DNA of 64,000 nt, taken from Lachnospiraceae bacterium. Lineage in GTDB: Bacteria > Bacillota > Clostridia > Lachnospirales > Lachnospiraceae. Shown here piece by piece: positions 26,907 to 36,555 of the stretch. The stretch's first letter is position 1. Every line of letters begins with the position of its first letter. The position numbers were made by a program, and so were the translations under genes. The notes under the pieces are model-generated. The model had not been told where the DNA came from. It saw only the letters and a program-made list of their open reading frames with translations, and did no database searches. The stretch spans positions 29,963 to 93,962 of the forward strand of contig JALENY010000037.1 of the NCBI GenBank assembly GCA_022767285.1, written 5' to 3'.

Positions 26907-26964
26907 ATACCTCCCCATAAGAGATTCTCCTGCTATTATAACAGCATTTCTCATAGGGAGGTAT
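26907..26964. promoter_or_regulatory. Imperfect inverted repeat over the merR promoter and ribosome site
   Basis: ATACCTCCC at 26907-26915 is matched by GGGAGGTAT at 26956-26964, with further paired bases inward (AT-AGA-AT). On the minus strand the centre holds GTTATAATAG, a good -10 box, and one arm holds the merR ribosome site. It may be the operator for the MerR protein, or a hairpin ending the dnaB transcript. Confidence 0.6.
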
Positions 26965-26986
26965 GATTTTCGTTCGTCAAATTCCG

Positions 26987-28315
26987 CTATTTTTTCATGT
27001 TAACAAACTTTGTGTAGTTTGGCAGCCATACCAGCTTTACTGTTCCAATGGGACCGTTACGCTGTTTTGCCACAATGATTTCCGCAATGTTCTTTTCTTC
27101 CGTGTCTTTGTGATAATAATCGTCACGGTAGATAAACATTACCACATCGGCATCCTGCTCGATGGCTCCAGATTCACGCAAGTCGGAAAGCATGGGACGG
27201 TGATCCGGTCTCTGCTCCACGGCACGGCTCAGCTGGGACAATGCCACAACCGGCACATTCAGCTCACGGGCCAGCGCTTTTAAGGAACGAGATATATCGG
27301 AAACTTCCTGCTGTCGGGAATCTGTTCTTCCGTTTCCGGACATCAGCTGCAGATAGTCGATGATAATGATACCGATGTCGTGGTCAATTTTATATTTTCT
27401 TGCTTTGGAGCGCAGTTCCGCAATGGAAATACCCGGTGTATCATCAATGATCAGCCTTGACTCGCCCACCACGCCGGCTCCTTCGATCAGACGGCTCCAC
27501 TCCTCATCGTTCAGATTACCGGTACGGATCTTCTGGGAATCCACACGTGATTCCAGCGCAAACAGACGGTTCACCAGCTGTTCCTTTGACATTTCCAAAC
27601 TGAAGATAGCCACTGCCTTTTTGCAGCGAAATGCAATATGCTGGGCAATGTTCAGGACAAATGCGGTCTTTCCCATGGAAGGGCGGGCAGCAACCAGAAT
27701 AAAATCCGACGGCTGCAGACCGGCGGTCTGATAATCCAGATCGGTAAATCCTGTGGGCACACCGGTAACGGAACCCGTGGTTTTGGAAGCCTTTTCAATG
27801 GAATCCAGAGCGTTCAGCACAACCTGACGTATGGGAACATAATCTCCGGTGTTTTGCTGCAAAAGCAGATTAAAAAGTTTCTTCTCCGTATCTGCCAGAA
27901 TATCGACGGTCTTTTCTTTGCCCAAATAGCATTCATTGGCAATCTCTTCGTTGACACGGATCAGTTTTCTGAGTGTAGCTTTGTCTTTTACAATATTTGC
28001 ATAATATTTTACGTTGGCCGAAGTCGGTACCGCATTCAGCAGATCCCGAACAAATTCCATGTTGCTGATTTCAGGAGGTACATCTTTTTCTTTCAGACGA
28101 TCCTGCAAAGTAACCACGTCCACGGGTCTGCCTTCGTTAAAAAGTTCAACCATTGACTCAAAAATGATTCCGTATTGCTGCTGGTAAAAATCTTCCGGTA
28201 CCAGAATCTCACCTGCTGCCATAACAGCCTCACGACCCATAAGCATAGAACCAATCACAGACTGTTCCGCTTCTATGCTATGCGGCAATATTCTCTTAAT
28301 CAGTGCCTCTTCCAT
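26987..28315 (-). CDS. dnaB: Replicative DNA helicase
   Basis: The 442-residue hexameric helicase unwinds DNA at the replication fork. The N-terminal domain has PHSIEAEQSVIGSML. The RecA-like domain has the Walker A AARPSMGKTAFVLNIA, Walker B IGIIIIDYLQLM and the ALARELNVPVVALSQLSR and DLRESGAIEQDADVV motifs. CAGGAGGGACAG precedes the ATG. Order gdpP-rplI-dnaB is common in Firmicutes. The 133-base spacer to rplI is rich in CAG/CTG-like short repeats without a gene. Confidence 0.97.
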   Translation of the reverse strand: MEEALIKRILPHSIEAEQSVIGSMLMGREAVMAAGEILVPEDFYQQQYGIIFESMVELFNEGRPVDVVTLQDRLKEKDVPPEISNMEFVRDLLNAVPTSANVKYYANIVKDKATLRKLIRVNEEIANECYLGKEKTVDILADTEKKLFNLLLQQNTGDYVPIRQVVLNALDSIEKASKTTGSVTGVPTGFTDLDYQTAGLQPSDFILVAARPSMGKTAFVLNIAQHIAFRCKKAVAIFSLEMSKEQLVNRLFALESRVDSQKIRTGNLNDEEWSRLIEGAGVVGESRLIIDDTPGISIAELRSKARKYKIDHDIGIIIIDYLQLMSGNGRTDSRQQEVSDISRSLKALARELNVPVVALSQLSRAVEQRPDHRPMLSDLRESGAIEQDADVVMFIYRDDYYHKDTEEKNIAEIIVAKQRNGPIGTVKLVWLPNYTKFVNMKK

Positions 28316-28448
28316 GGGGCTGTCCCTCCTGTAACTCTCCCTGAAGTTGTTTCAGGAACTCTTCCTGAAGCTGTTTCCTGCATCTGTTTCTGCAGTCCTT
28401 ACTTGCAGCTCTTCCCTCAGTTTTTCTGTATTTCTTCCGGTATTTGCT

Positions 28449-28895
28449 TTACTGCTCTTTTACATGTACTTTCAACTGTGCAGTCACCTTCGGATGCAGC
28501 CGCAGCGGTACGTTTGTGTAGCCAAGACTTTTTATCGGGCTTTCCAGCTGCAGTTTTTTCTTGTCGATATCAAGGTTCAGCTGATTTTTGGCCGCTTCCG
28601 CAATTTCTTTTGCGGAGACGGATCCAAATACTCTTCCGCCTTCCCCGGTCTTGATGGTTACTGTCACCGTCACATTCTCAAGCTCTTTTGCAAAAGCCTG
28701 TGCCGCAGCCAGATTCTCTTTTGCCACCTTTTCTTCATGCTGGTTCTGAAGCTTCAGATCATTTAAGTTTTTGCTGTTTGCCTCTACACCCAGTTTTTTA
28801 GGCAAAATCATATTGCGCGCGTATCCGTCGGACACATTTACAATTTCACCTTTTTTTCCCAGAGATTTTACATCTGCCAATAAAATAACTTTCAT
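28449..28895 (-). CDS. rplI: 50S ribosomal protein L9
   Basis: A 148-residue ribosomal protein with the standard N-terminal [22 protein letters not shown], a long linking helix ([20 protein letters not shown]) and a C-terminal rRNA-binding domain ([13 protein letters not shown]). AGGAGG precedes the ATG. It follows gdpP by 18 bases and belongs to the same operon. Confidence 0.97.
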   Translation of the reverse strand: MKVILLADVKSLGKKGEIVNVSDGYARNMILPKKLGVEANSKNLNDLKLQNQHEEKVAKENLAAAQAFAKELENVTVTVTIKTGEGGRVFGSVSAKEIAEAAKNQLNLDIDKKKLQLESPIKSLGYTNVPLRLHPKVTAQLKVHVKEQ

Positions 28896-28913
28896 AATAA
28901 TTTCCTCCTGTTT

Positions 28914-30959
28914 CTATAGATCGCCTTCCTCGATCATTTCCTGTAATGTACTCTTCAAAAGCCGAATTGCCTCACTGATGGTCGTATGGGGAAGCTGTGC
29001 ACCGGCAATGTTCATATGTCCGCCGCCCCCCAGCCGTTCCATGATAATCTGTACGTTGACCTCATCAATGGCGCGAGCGCTGATATAAATCGTATCATTA
29101 TAGTCTGTCATGACAAAAGATGCCTTCACGCCCACGACGTTCAAAAGCTCATTGGCCGCCTGGGCACAGATTACCGTCGGGCTGTCCAGATCTGCACTTG
29201 GACATACGGAGATGGCAAATGCGTTTTCAAAGGTCTCTGCCCTGGCGATCGTAGCTGCTTTTGCCCGGTAATCTTCCATATTATCCCGGAACATCTTCCG
29301 GACTCTTGTCACGTCCGCACCGCATCGGCGCAGAAATGCAGCTGCTTCAAAGGTACGTACACCGGTTCTTGTCATAAAATTGTTCGTATCGATCATAATA
29401 CCGGCATACAGACAGTCCGCTTCTATATTCCGGATACGGATCTCGTCCGCAAAATACTGTAAAACTTCCGCCACCATCTCACAGGCCGAAGAAGCATATG
29501 GTTCGATATAGGACAGCACCGCATTTCGGATGACTTCACGGCCCTGCCTGTGATGATCCAGGACCACGATCGTCTTGGTCAGGCTCAGAAGCTCCTCGCA
29601 CTCTGTGTAGCTGGGTTTGTTGGTGTCAACCACCACGACCACCGTATTCGAGTCAACAATATCCCGTGCCTCTTTGCAGGTGACAAACATGTGGGAATCA
29701 TAATCCGGATTGTTCAAAAATCCTGACATCAGCGGGCGTATAGCCGGCGGCGGATTGTCTACCACAATATAGGCCGGTTTGTTGATGGTCTTTGCTGCAC
29801 GGTACATTCCCACCGCAGCTCCCAGGGTATCCACATCCGTTATTTTATGCCCCATGACAACCACGCGAGCCTTACTGCTCATGAACTCCTTCAGGGCATG
29901 GGCTTTTACACGCGCCTTCACACGGGTATTTTTCTCAACAGATTCCGTTTTTCCGCCATAATAAGAGGTATTTTCTCCATTTTTGACAACGACCTGATCA
30001 CCTCCGCGGCCGAGCGCCAGCTCGATGGCCACACGGGCATATTCCGCATTCTGACTGTAGCTACTTCCGTTCAGTCCGATACCGATACTCAAGGTAACGG
30101 CCATTTCATTTCCGATGTTTACCGTTTTTACCTCTTCCAGAATACTGAATTTTACTTTCTGCAGAGCATCCAGAGATCGTTTCCTCATCATGACAAAATA
30201 CTTGTCTTTTTCTGTTTTCCGAACAATTCCGTCAATCTCATTAAAATATTTGTTGATTTTTCGATCGATCAGCGCTACAAGAAGTGAGCGTCGGACTTCC
30301 TCAACACTTTCCAGCGCTTCATCATAATTATCAAGATAAATGAGACCGCAGACCAGTTTTTCTTCTTCTTTTTCCCTTTTTAGATGGTTCAGATCCGTCT
30401 CATCAAAGAGATAGCAGGCAATCAGATAATTTTTATCTTCCGCCATCTCCAGCAGGCTGTCATCCCCCAGCAGGCCGTCAACGGATACTTTTTCCATGGC
30501 CGCACGGTAGTCCCTTCCCTCAAACAGGATCTCAACCTCTGTCTTATCCTGAACTCCCGGCAATTCTTTTTCCGTCACTTCCGGAAATATTGTATTGATA
30601 CCCTTGCGGTATGAGTTGTCTTTCTCACAGATTTCCATAAACTCGTCGTTCATCCACAGCATCTTGCCTTCGGAGTCCATAAGGGCATAGGGAACGATAA
30701 ATTCTTTCAGCAGCTGTTTCTGTACCTGCCCGTAATTGGCGGCAAATATGATCAGTTCGTGCAGAAGCACAGAACGGTTTCGCACATACAAAAGCCAGGC
30801 TGCCGCCACGTAAATAAGAAGACACACTGCGCTTGCCAGTCCGGCTATAATATCGATAAAAAACAAACCAATTACCATCACGACCCAGAAAATAATGAGC
30901 AGCAGCGGCCATCTCAAATATGATTTCAATTGTCCATTTAATTTAATATTATTTTTCAT
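28914..30959 (-). CDS. gdpP: GdpP-type cyclic-di-AMP phosphodiesterase (DHH family)
   Basis: A 681-residue membrane enzyme that degrades c-di-AMP. Two hydrophobic segments lie in residues 12-60, then a PAS-like region (VPYALMDSEGKMLWMNDEF), a degenerate GGDEF domain (about 170-310) and the DHH/DHHA1 catalytic part with VVMGHKITDVDTLGAAVG, VVVVDTNKP, VLDHHRQG and the terminal GGGGHMNIAGAQ. Its place before rplI and dnaB is typical of Firmicutes. GAGG precedes the ATG. A promoter lies some 220 bases upstream, giving a long leader. Confidence 0.95.
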   Translation of the reverse strand: MKNNIKLNGQLKSYLRWPLLLIIFWVVMVIGLFFIDIIAGLASAVCLLIYVAAAWLLYVRNRSVLLHELIIFAANYGQVQKQLLKEFIVPYALMDSEGKMLWMNDEFMEICEKDNSYRKGINTIFPEVTEKELPGVQDKTEVEILFEGRDYRAAMEKVSVDGLLGDDSLLEMAEDKNYLIACYLFDETDLNHLKREKEEEKLVCGLIYLDNYDEALESVEEVRRSLLVALIDRKINKYFNEIDGIVRKTEKDKYFVMMRKRSLDALQKVKFSILEEVKTVNIGNEMAVTLSIGIGLNGSSYSQNAEYARVAIELALGRGGDQVVVKNGENTSYYGGKTESVEKNTRVKARVKAHALKEFMSSKARVVVMGHKITDVDTLGAAVGMYRAAKTINKPAYIVVDNPPPAIRPLMSGFLNNPDYDSHMFVTCKEARDIVDSNTVVVVVDTNKPSYTECEELLSLTKTIVVLDHHRQGREVIRNAVLSYIEPYASSACEMVAEVLQYFADEIRIRNIEADCLYAGIMIDTNNFMTRTGVRTFEAAAFLRRCGADVTRVRKMFRDNMEDYRAKAATIARAETFENAFAISVCPSADLDSPTVICAQAANELLNVVGVKASFVMTDYNDTIYISARAIDEVNVQIIMERLGGGGHMNIAGAQLPHTTISEAIRLLKSTLQEMIEEGDL

Positions 30960-31180
30960 ACGGTGTTCCTCATAGTTTCATACATGTGCATTATCGTGTG
31001 TTGATAAATGCAGTCATAAACAACTCGCAAAACGATCCCGCAGCTGCAGGCTTCGTCACGTGCTGTGGTTGCAGTTTTTGAAATGCTTCTTGATTTCATG
31101 ATCCCGCTTCGTTATGCCAGGACTTGTTTGTATTCATCAAATGTCTGCTTCACATGCATTTGACGCATTGCGCTGCGAAT

Positions 31181-31209
31181 ATTATATCACAAGTATTCCG
31201 TAAAGTCTA
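31181..31209 (-). promoter_or_regulatory. Likely promoter of the gdpP-rplI-dnaB operon
   Basis: TAGACT (31209-31204), a 17-base spacer and TATAAT (31186-31181) on the minus strand. The transcript would begin near 31174, leaving about 215 untranslated bases before gdpP. That leader holds no gene; only short repeats of CGGGATC are seen. This accounts for most of the 30960-31333 gap. Confidence 0.65.
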
Positions 31210-31253
31210 TGAAGAAGAATTTCCCGTCCGCGTATGGATCTATACAATCATGA

Positions 31254-31292
31254 AAATACGTCCGGAATCATCCCATAATTCCGAACGTATTT
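31254..31292 (-). terminator. Hairpin after the PepSY lipoprotein gene
   Basis: AAATACGTtCGGAAT pairs with ATTCCGgACGTATTT around a 9-base loop (one G-T pair). It lies about 40 bases past the PepSY stop codon, followed by a short T run on the minus strand. Confidence 0.7.
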
Positions 31293-31333
31293 CAAGCATG
31301 AAGCCAACATTTTGAGGCAGCCATGCCTGTTGT

Positions 31334-32032
31334 CTAATCCTGCTTCCAGGAAATCATTTCTCCCGTATCCGCAGACATCTTAAATTCATATTCTTTATTG
31401 TTGTAATGCACTTCGCCTTCATAGACCAACTGCCCATTCTCTTCTTCCAGCTCAATCTCAATATTTTCCTTAGAAGCACCCGGAACCATCTTCATCAGAG
31501 CCTGTATCGCCTGTTCCTCGCTAAATCCAACCGCCACGGTATTGGACTGAAAACCATCCTCGATTTCCCTGTCTTTGCTTAAAATTGTACCTGTTTTTCC
31601 GTCTATCTCGTAATCATATTCCTCCACACCTACATAGAATTCCACCTCATATTCCCAGGGTTCCTCATCCATATCCAGATAAACACGCATGGTTGTCACA
31701 TCCGTTTCCGCCACTTGTGCATCCTTTAAGGCGATTTGGAATGCCGCATCTTCACCGATCATGGAATTCATTTTTTCCCGGTATTCTTCTTCCGGACCGG
31801 CTGACGGTTTTTCCGGCTCGCCCGGGCTCATCTCCTCTCCCTCTGTTCCGGCGGAAGGTCCCATGTCATCCGGATTCTCTGCAATCTCATTGTCCTTCTC
31901 AGCAGGCTCCTCTAATTCCGTGGAATCCGGCGTATTTTTTGTCTCGTCTTTTGTACTCGTTCCGCAGCCGATCGTCAGCACCATAGCAGCTGCCAAAATT
32001 CCGGTCAAAATACTCACATTTTTTTTCTTCAT
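31334..32032 (-). CDS. PepSY domain lipoprotein
   Basis: A 232-residue exported lipoprotein. The N-terminus MKKKNVSILTGILAAAM leads to the lipobox LTIGC, then an acidic Pro/Glu-rich linker to about residue 80. Two PepSY-like repeats follow (DAAFQIALKDAQV...YDYEIDGKTGTILS and EEQAIQALMKMVPG...YEFKMSADTGEMISW). PepSY domains often inhibit proteases or bind the cell surface; the role here is unknown. The ATG at 32032 has AAAGGA upstream; the longer frame to 32053 is less likely. Confidence 0.85.
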   Translation of the reverse strand: MKKKNVSILTGILAAAMVLTIGCGTSTKDETKNTPDSTELEEPAEKDNEIAENPDDMGPSAGTEGEEMSPGEPEKPSAGPEEEYREKMNSMIGEDAAFQIALKDAQVAETDVTTMRVYLDMDEEPWEYEVEFYVGVEEYDYEIDGKTGTILSKDREIEDGFQSNTVAVGFSEEQAIQALMKMVPGASKENIEIELEEENGQLVYEGEVHYNNKEYEFKMSADTGEMISWKQD

Positions 32033-32144
32033 TATTCCCATCCTTTCTGCCATATCATTCTTTTCTGTTGCCTGCCGGAATTATCTGTTCCGAAGGCATG
32101 TAAGAATACTATCTTCCCCCGCGGTCAAAATCATAAGTCATTTC

Positions 32145-33653
32145 TTACAGATTTTTCAGTCTCGCTTCTATGTTCCGACTGCAGTCTTCAAACAAAAGAT
32201 TTTTATTGTACTGATAATACCGTTCACAATCGTATCCCTGAAGAAATTTTATACTGTAATAATTCATGCCCAGTTCAGTAATAAAGATGACCATCTCCTG
32301 CCCGCACGGGAATACAACCTCCATAAAATCAAATGCATATTCCAGCATCTGACCGCTCTTTTCCTGCGCCTCTTCCAGTTTTTCCCGATCATCGGCAAAC
32401 TGTTCTTTTAATTTCTCAAAAGCCTTTTCCCCATTGCTCCTGCAGGAGTCATCCAGACATTTCCCATAGATCTCCAGGCGGTTCAGCACCTCCCGGTATA
32501 TTCGGTTTTCCTCCCGGTCAAGTATCTCCGCTTCGCGCAGCTGAGTCCATTTTTCTTCGAACCGCCGGAGAATATCTTCAAACAAAACCGCCGGCTGCTC
32601 TTTCCAGATGCCGAGCATTCCCTCTTTGGCCTCTTTCATATTTTCAAACAGTTTTTCAACCAGTTGTTCCTGCACATATGCACTTCGGAACTGTTCCGTA
32701 CAGCGGCTGATCAGCAGGCTGATAACACTGAGCCGCTCATCAAAAGACGCATGTGCTGCTTTTTTCACCAGTGACTCCTCAATTTTCCCCTCAAAAACCT
32801 GCTCCAGCTGATAATCCATCTGATATTTTTCATACAGTTCCAGATAATTGGCAAAATCTTTTGCAATTTTCTCATGCTGGATATATTGGATCACCACATC
32901 CCGGTCCATCTTTTTCCCCAATATCCCGTAAACAGACAGTATCCGTGACAGATCCTCCCAGCCACGTGGTGTGGCAAAGGTACGACCGTCCACCGTAGTC
33001 TCCATTCGGTAAAAATGCTGGGGCCTTGTGTCCAGATATGATATAACAGCCGGATGGATCTGCTCTTTGTAAGCATATTCTTTCCACACCTGATAATCCG
33101 GCTCCACCTGTATTTTTTTCACTCGGTCCATGGTCACCACATCAAACTCACGAACCGATTTATTGTATTCCGGCGGATTGCCCGCTGCCACGATAATCCA
33201 GCCGCCCGGAATGGCATGATTTCCGAACGTCTTGCACTGCAGGAACTGCAGCATGGCCGGTGCCAGTGTTTCGGACACACAGTTTACTTCGTCAATGAAC
33301 AAAATTCCCTCTTTCAGGCCGGTCTTTTCCATCTTTTCATAGACAGAAGCCACGATCTCGCTCATGGTATATTCGGTGAACGCATATTCTTTTCCGCCAA
33401 AATCCTTTTTGGAAATAAAAGGAAGTCCGATCGCACTCTGACGGGTGTGATGGGTAATGGTATAAGAAACCAGGCCAACCTGACACTCCCGGGCAATCTG
33501 CTCCATAATCTGTGTTTTTCCGATGCCCGGTGCTCCCAGTAGCAGCACCGGTCTCTGACGGATGGTCGGAATCACATATTCTCCGTATTCATCTTTCGTC
33601 AAATACGCCTCGATGGTATTTTTAATTTCTTCCTTCGCACGTTTTATATTCAT
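32145..33653 (-). CDS. MoxR-like AAA+ ATPase
   Basis: A 502-residue cytoplasmic ATPase. Walker A GAPGIGKT is at 40-47, Walker B GILFIDEVNC around 116-125, and a sensor-like stretch GGWIIVAAGNPPEYNKSV follows; this is the MoxR branch. Residues beyond about 270 are a long charged helical tail without recognised domain. MoxR ATPases remodel partner proteins together with VWA-domain proteins, and such a partner is encoded just upstream (33790-35133), with an LRR protein before it. The client is unknown. Confidence 0.88.
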   Translation of the reverse strand: MNIKRAKEEIKNTIEAYLTKDEYGEYVIPTIRQRPVLLLGAPGIGKTQIMEQIARECQVGLVSYTITHHTRQSAIGLPFISKKDFGGKEYAFTEYTMSEIVASVYEKMEKTGLKEGILFIDEVNCVSETLAPAMLQFLQCKTFGNHAIPGGWIIVAAGNPPEYNKSVREFDVVTMDRVKKIQVEPDYQVWKEYAYKEQIHPAVISYLDTRPQHFYRMETTVDGRTFATPRGWEDLSRILSVYGILGKKMDRDVVIQYIQHEKIAKDFANYLELYEKYQMDYQLEQVFEGKIEESLVKKAAHASFDERLSVISLLISRCTEQFRSAYVQEQLVEKLFENMKEAKEGMLGIWKEQPAVLFEDILRRFEEKWTQLREAEILDREENRIYREVLNRLEIYGKCLDDSCRSNGEKAFEKLKEQFADDREKLEEAQEKSGQMLEYAFDFMEVVFPCGQEMVIFITELGMNYYSIKFLQGYDCERYYQYNKNLLFEDCSRNIEARLKNL

Positions 33654-33789
33654 ATTTGTTCTCTTTCTTCCGATGCCCGATCTGGCATCATCTTTCCTCT
33701 GATTTACAATTTATACAGGCTTTCATCACACTGTTTTTCGAAATTTTATGATAAAAGGGTTCGCACCTGAATCCGTTTCAACATCCGGC

Positions 33790-35133
33790 TCAGAAGTGTC
33801 CGTTTTGATCATTCAGATACTCATCCGCATCAAGGATCAGTTTGATTGCCCACGGCGGTACGTCCACATCCCGATAGTCCTCCTTCATGAAGACAAAGGC
33901 CGTCTCATATTCGGGCTTTCTGGCCGGAAACACGCCATAACCATCCGTAAAATAGATGAGTCCCTTCAGTTTTGCAAACTGCTTTTTCTGCCTGAGTTCT
34001 TCCACATAGGCAAATGCCGGGCGAAAATCCGTCCCGCCCTCTCCGCGAATGGTAAAATTATTCATATAGTCTTTCAACGCCTCATGACTCTGAATCACCA
34101 CATCTTCCTGCACCTGATCATCGCACTGGATGATGTGAATGTTTATTTTCCGGAAAAAGCTCTCCGATTCTCCGAGCACACTGTAGGTTTCCTCCAGGAA
34201 CCGCTGCACCAGCTCCCCTTTGCAGGACATGGAAGTGTCAATGACAATGATAAAATCTTCCACCCGCTGCTCCTCTTTTGTCTCAAGGTGCTCAATCAAC
34301 GGCATATTGCCATAAAGGTTCATACCGTAATTATAAAAAATATAGTCAAAAGAGTCCATATCAACTTTCATTTCTTCTTTGAGAACGGAGAATTTGCGCA
34401 GGAATTCCCGATAATCATATCGTTTCCGGTTTTCCACCTGCACCTGTTCCTCCAGACTTTTAAAATCATCTGACGCTTCTTTGGAAAACGTTTCCATCTC
34501 CGTCTGCATTCGTTCCCGCGCATCATTCCATTTTTTCTGCTGTTCCTGATTCGGGTTCCGGGGATTATCCGACTGTCCCCAGATGCTGTGGTCATCGCGC
34601 ACAAATTCCTGTTCCAGACGCAGCAGAAGATTCCGGTCCGGACCGAACAGAATCAGTCTTCGATAAATATATTCCGCAGTGAGTGTGTGATTTCCTTCTT
34701 CCAGTTTTCGATACCATTCCCGTCGGAAAATCCTCTGGGGTAGATGAATGCATTTCAGGAACAGGTGATCCAGCATATATTCCACTGCCATATCACAGGC
34801 CAGATTCCAGATCTGTTCGTCTCTCTGCTTTTTATGGTACATATGACAGAACAGACAGTGCATCAGACTGTGCAGGTAGAGGCGGTTCACATGCTCCCGG
34901 CCTCTGCGGTACAGATTTGCCAGGGATTCGCTGTGAAAATAGAGGCCCATTCCGTCTGTTCCGGCCGGAGTCACAGCAGGATCCGGTGTGAATACCAGAC
35001 CGGACAGAGCAACGTCAAGGAATCGCATATTCAGATATAATTCATTTCTGGCATTTGCAAGGATATCTTTGCAAATGTCAGTCAGCTCCAGTTCTCGTTC
35101 CTGCTGGGTCTGCAGGGCATTTGGGTAATTCAT
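33790..35133 (-). CDS. VWA-like protein with metallopeptidase-like N-terminal domain (DUF2201 type)
   Basis: A 447-residue cytoplasmic protein. The N-terminal part resembles putative metallopeptidase domains seen before VWA-like domains: YLHSLMHCLFCH gives an H-x3-H at 88/92. A charged linker (190-260) follows. The C-terminal VWA-like domain has the MIDAS motif DTSMS (299-303), Thr368 in GEGGTDFR and Asp397 in YFTDGYG. This is the usual partner of MoxR ATPases. Gaps of 90 bases to the LRR gene and 136 to the MoxR gene suggest one transcript. Whether the H-x3-H site binds metal is unknown. Confidence 0.85.
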   Translation of the reverse strand: MNYPNALQTQQERELELTDICKDILANARNELYLNMRFLDVALSGLVFTPDPAVTPAGTDGMGLYFHSESLANLYRRGREHVNRLYLHSLMHCLFCHMYHKKQRDEQIWNLACDMAVEYMLDHLFLKCIHLPQRIFRREWYRKLEEGNHTLTAEYIYRRLILFGPDRNLLLRLEQEFVRDDHSIWGQSDNPRNPNQEQQKKWNDARERMQTEMETFSKEASDDFKSLEEQVQVENRKRYDYREFLRKFSVLKEEMKVDMDSFDYIFYNYGMNLYGNMPLIEHLETKEEQRVEDFIIVIDTSMSCKGELVQRFLEETYSVLGESESFFRKINIHIIQCDDQVQEDVVIQSHEALKDYMNNFTIRGEGGTDFRPAFAYVEELRQKKQFAKLKGLIYFTDGYGVFPARKPEYETAFVFMKEDYRDVDVPPWAIKLILDADEYLNDQNGHF

Positions 35134-35223
35134 GGTATTTTATCCTTTTTGTTATTGGCTTCCGTTCTGACTCATTATCAAAAGACGACCTTTTGCTCAG
35201 ATATACCGTTTTCCATAATTTTG

Positions 35224-36378
35224 TCATAAATCAAAAGTTTTCTTTCGAGGTTTGAAATAACGATGCCGGCAGTCCATAAGATAGCTGACACCTTCTGAAA
35301 AATGCAGCCGGGCAGCAACTTCTGTCATCTGTTCCAGAAGGTTTTGATTTTCCGGCGCTGACGCCTTCGCGGAAACGCTTTGTTCCCCGGTCATCAGAAC
35401 CTTTTCCGAATCAAACAGTGTTTCCACAAACCAGCTCAGGGCTTTCCCGTCTTTTTTCTCCACAAAATATCTTCCAAAAGCTTCCTTTTTCTCCAGCAGA
35501 TATCCCATATAGCGCTCTCTTGCTTCTCCTGACAGTTTATAGGGGAAACGCAGCCGGCCCTCCACCATCGCCGCAAGAAGGCGAAAAGATTCCTGAACCG
35601 CCGCATAAGGAAAGCGGCAGTCATATTCTGCAAAATTAAATGTTCTGTGCCGGAAACAGTTTCGGTAATACAATCCGCTGCCGTGCACGTGAGTCACAAG
35701 AATCCGGGCAGGTGTGTTTTCCACACCTTCCTCAAAAAATTCCGGAAATATCAACCGGGCATAGTGTTTTTCTCCTCCCGTTTCATAGTAGTAATCTACC
35801 TTCATTTCTTCCGGCAGTTCCTGAAGAACTTCTTTTAATGTGGACTCTTCCGATGTTTTCATGGTCACCGCAAGATGATCTACCTTATGGCATCCGGTGA
35901 AAGCACCGCTTCCCCAGTCACGAAGCGTGCCGGAAAATGTGATTTTTTTCAGGTTCTGGCAATTGTAAAAACAGTATCGTCCTACCTTTGCCAGGGATTC
36001 CGGAAGAATCACTTCTTCCAGATTTTCTCCGCACAGAGCAGGCGTGTCTTCTTTCTCACGCAAAACCGGAGTATCTTTCTCCCTATGCCAAACCGAAGCC
36101 CCTTTCTCAGAATGTTCCTCCGTGGATGCAGCTGACACGCCATTCGGTCGATGCTCCTGCCCAGGCATGGTATATTTTTTCCCTTCCAACTCTCTTTCAT
36201 CCATATGAGATGAAAATGCATAAGGGGCCAATGCGGTCACCGGGTATCCGTCAATACTTTCCGGTATTTCTGCTGTTTTCGTACGTGAAAAACAGCGCCA
36301 GATTACAGCGCTGTTTTCCTGAATCTCATATGCAAATTGTTGAGTATATGTCAATTCCATTTCAGGCACCGCTTTCAC
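35224..36378 (-). CDS. Leucine-rich repeat (BspA/LRR_5 type) protein
   Basis: A 384-residue protein. An N-terminal LRR_5 piece (AVIWRCFSRTKTAEIPESIDGYPVTALAPYAFS, in two halves) is interrupted by a polar 60-residue stretch (MPGQEHRPNGVS to ALCGENLEE), after which repeats resume (VILPESLAKVGRYCFYNCQNLKKITFSG). The C-terminal 200 residues are unrecognised. There is no signal peptide, unlike most surface BspA proteins. First gene of the LRR-VWA-MoxR set; a GTG at 36378 or ATG at 36360 may be the start, neither with a strong ribosome site. Confidence 0.72.
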   Translation of the reverse strand: MKAVPEMELTYTQQFAYEIQENSAVIWRCFSRTKTAEIPESIDGYPVTALAPYAFSSHMDERELEGKKYTMPGQEHRPNGVSAASTEEHSEKGASVWHREKDTPVLREKEDTPALCGENLEEVILPESLAKVGRYCFYNCQNLKKITFSGTLRDWGSGAFTGCHKVDHLAVTMKTSEESTLKEVLQELPEEMKVDYYYETGGEKHYARLIFPEFFEEGVENTPARILVTHVHGSGLYYRNCFRHRTFNFAEYDCRFPYAAVQESFRLLAAMVEGRLRFPYKLSGEARERYMGYLLEKKEAFGRYFVEKKDGKALSWFVETLFDSEKVLMTGEQSVSAKASAPENQNLLEQMTEVAARLHFSEGVSYLMDCRHRYFKPRKKTFDL

Positions 36379-36450
36379 ACTTTTTCTTCATCATACTACA
36401 AAACGGAGGAAAGCGAAAGGGGGGCAATTTTCCATACAATCAAAAAATGA

Positions 36451-36484
36451 ACGAAAAAAAGAATCCAGCATTCAGGATTCTTTA
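36451..36484 (-). terminator. Terminator of the metal exporter gene
   Basis: AAAGAATCC pairs with GGATTCTTT around an 8-base loop, and the minus strand continues with T7 then C. It separates the exporter-DegV pair from the LRR gene. The rest of 36379-36450 shows nothing further. Confidence 0.8.
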
Positions 36485-36555
36485 TGAAAGGTTCATTACC
36501 AGCGCATTTTCATATGCATATGGAACAATAGAAAATGAAAGCTTTTCCCCCTGCA

